In this document: one piece after another, positions 5,416 to 5,507 of the stretch
Position numbering within the stretch: the stretch's first letter is position 1
How the letters are laid out: every line of letters begins with the position of its first letter
Program-made: the position numbers and the translations under genes
Source: Bacteroidales bacterium
Lineage (GTDB): Bacteria; Bacteroidota; Bacteroidia; Bacteroidales; DTU049
NCBI GenBank assembly: GCA_030017935.1
Contig: JASEGF010000055.1
Span: 5,429 to 10,935 of the forward strand
Length of the DNA stretch: 5,507 bases
Direction: 5' to 3'
Notes under the pieces: model-generated
Databases searched by the model: none
What the model was told of the DNA's origin: nothing
Seen by the model: the letters and a program-made list of their open reading frames with translations, nothing else

Positions 5416-5507
5416 ATGCTAAAATAGTGTAATTTTATAAAAATGAATTTTATTTATTATTGGAAAGTTAAATATTAACCTAAATAATTTACCCAAAATA
5501 AACGTTA

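Noticed and set aside
5430..5460. AT-only hairpin (ATAAAA / TTTTAT) after the sorting-domain stop as a terminator.
   Set aside because: Six A-T pairs with no G-C; indistinguishable from chance in this sequence. Nothing else is recognisable in the last 92 bases.

Overview
The window looks like a piece of an AT-rich Bacteroidota chromosome. Four things point there: a detached type IX secretion (T9SS) type A sorting domain, a propeller protein built from the WQK-x-LGG / IQQTSDGGFIVAG repeat common in that phylum, an 'NVGIGT-x-P-x-x-K-L-D-V' tail-fibre-like protein, and starts that lack convincing Shine-Dalgarno sequences. No phage, transposase, CRISPR, tRNA or rRNA signal is visible.

Left half, minus strand: a 683-residue protein (299-2350) joins a signal peptide, a tail-fibre-like region with VGIGT repeats, a leucine/asparagine coiled coil and a C-terminal outer-membrane beta-barrel that I read as eight strands. 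Twenty bases downstream on the same strand begins a second exported protein (278 to 1), cut off by the window edge. Its visible part resembles the pro-region of secreted Bacteroidota peptidases. The two are probably co-transcribed.

Centre (2351-2803): a 453-base divergent intergenic region. It holds TAnnTTTG promoter-like motifs facing each way and a purine-rich tandem array that changes from an 8-base to a 7-base period.

Right half, plus strand: a complete sucD (succinyl-CoA synthetase alpha subunit) is followed by a hairpin that overlaps its stop codon. Then comes an exported protein of seven near-identical 58-residue repeats, best read as a closed seven-bladed beta-propeller. Its reading frame stops right after the last blade. 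A complete T9SS type A sorting domain follows in the +1 frame, so the gene looks split by a one-base frameshift (or, less likely, recoded).

sucD is central metabolism (TCA cycle). The others are envelope or secreted proteins with no visible functional link to it. The points most worth checking are the fibre/coiled-coil/barrel chimera, the frameshift that separates the propeller from its secretion signal, and the 8-to-7-base repeat array.
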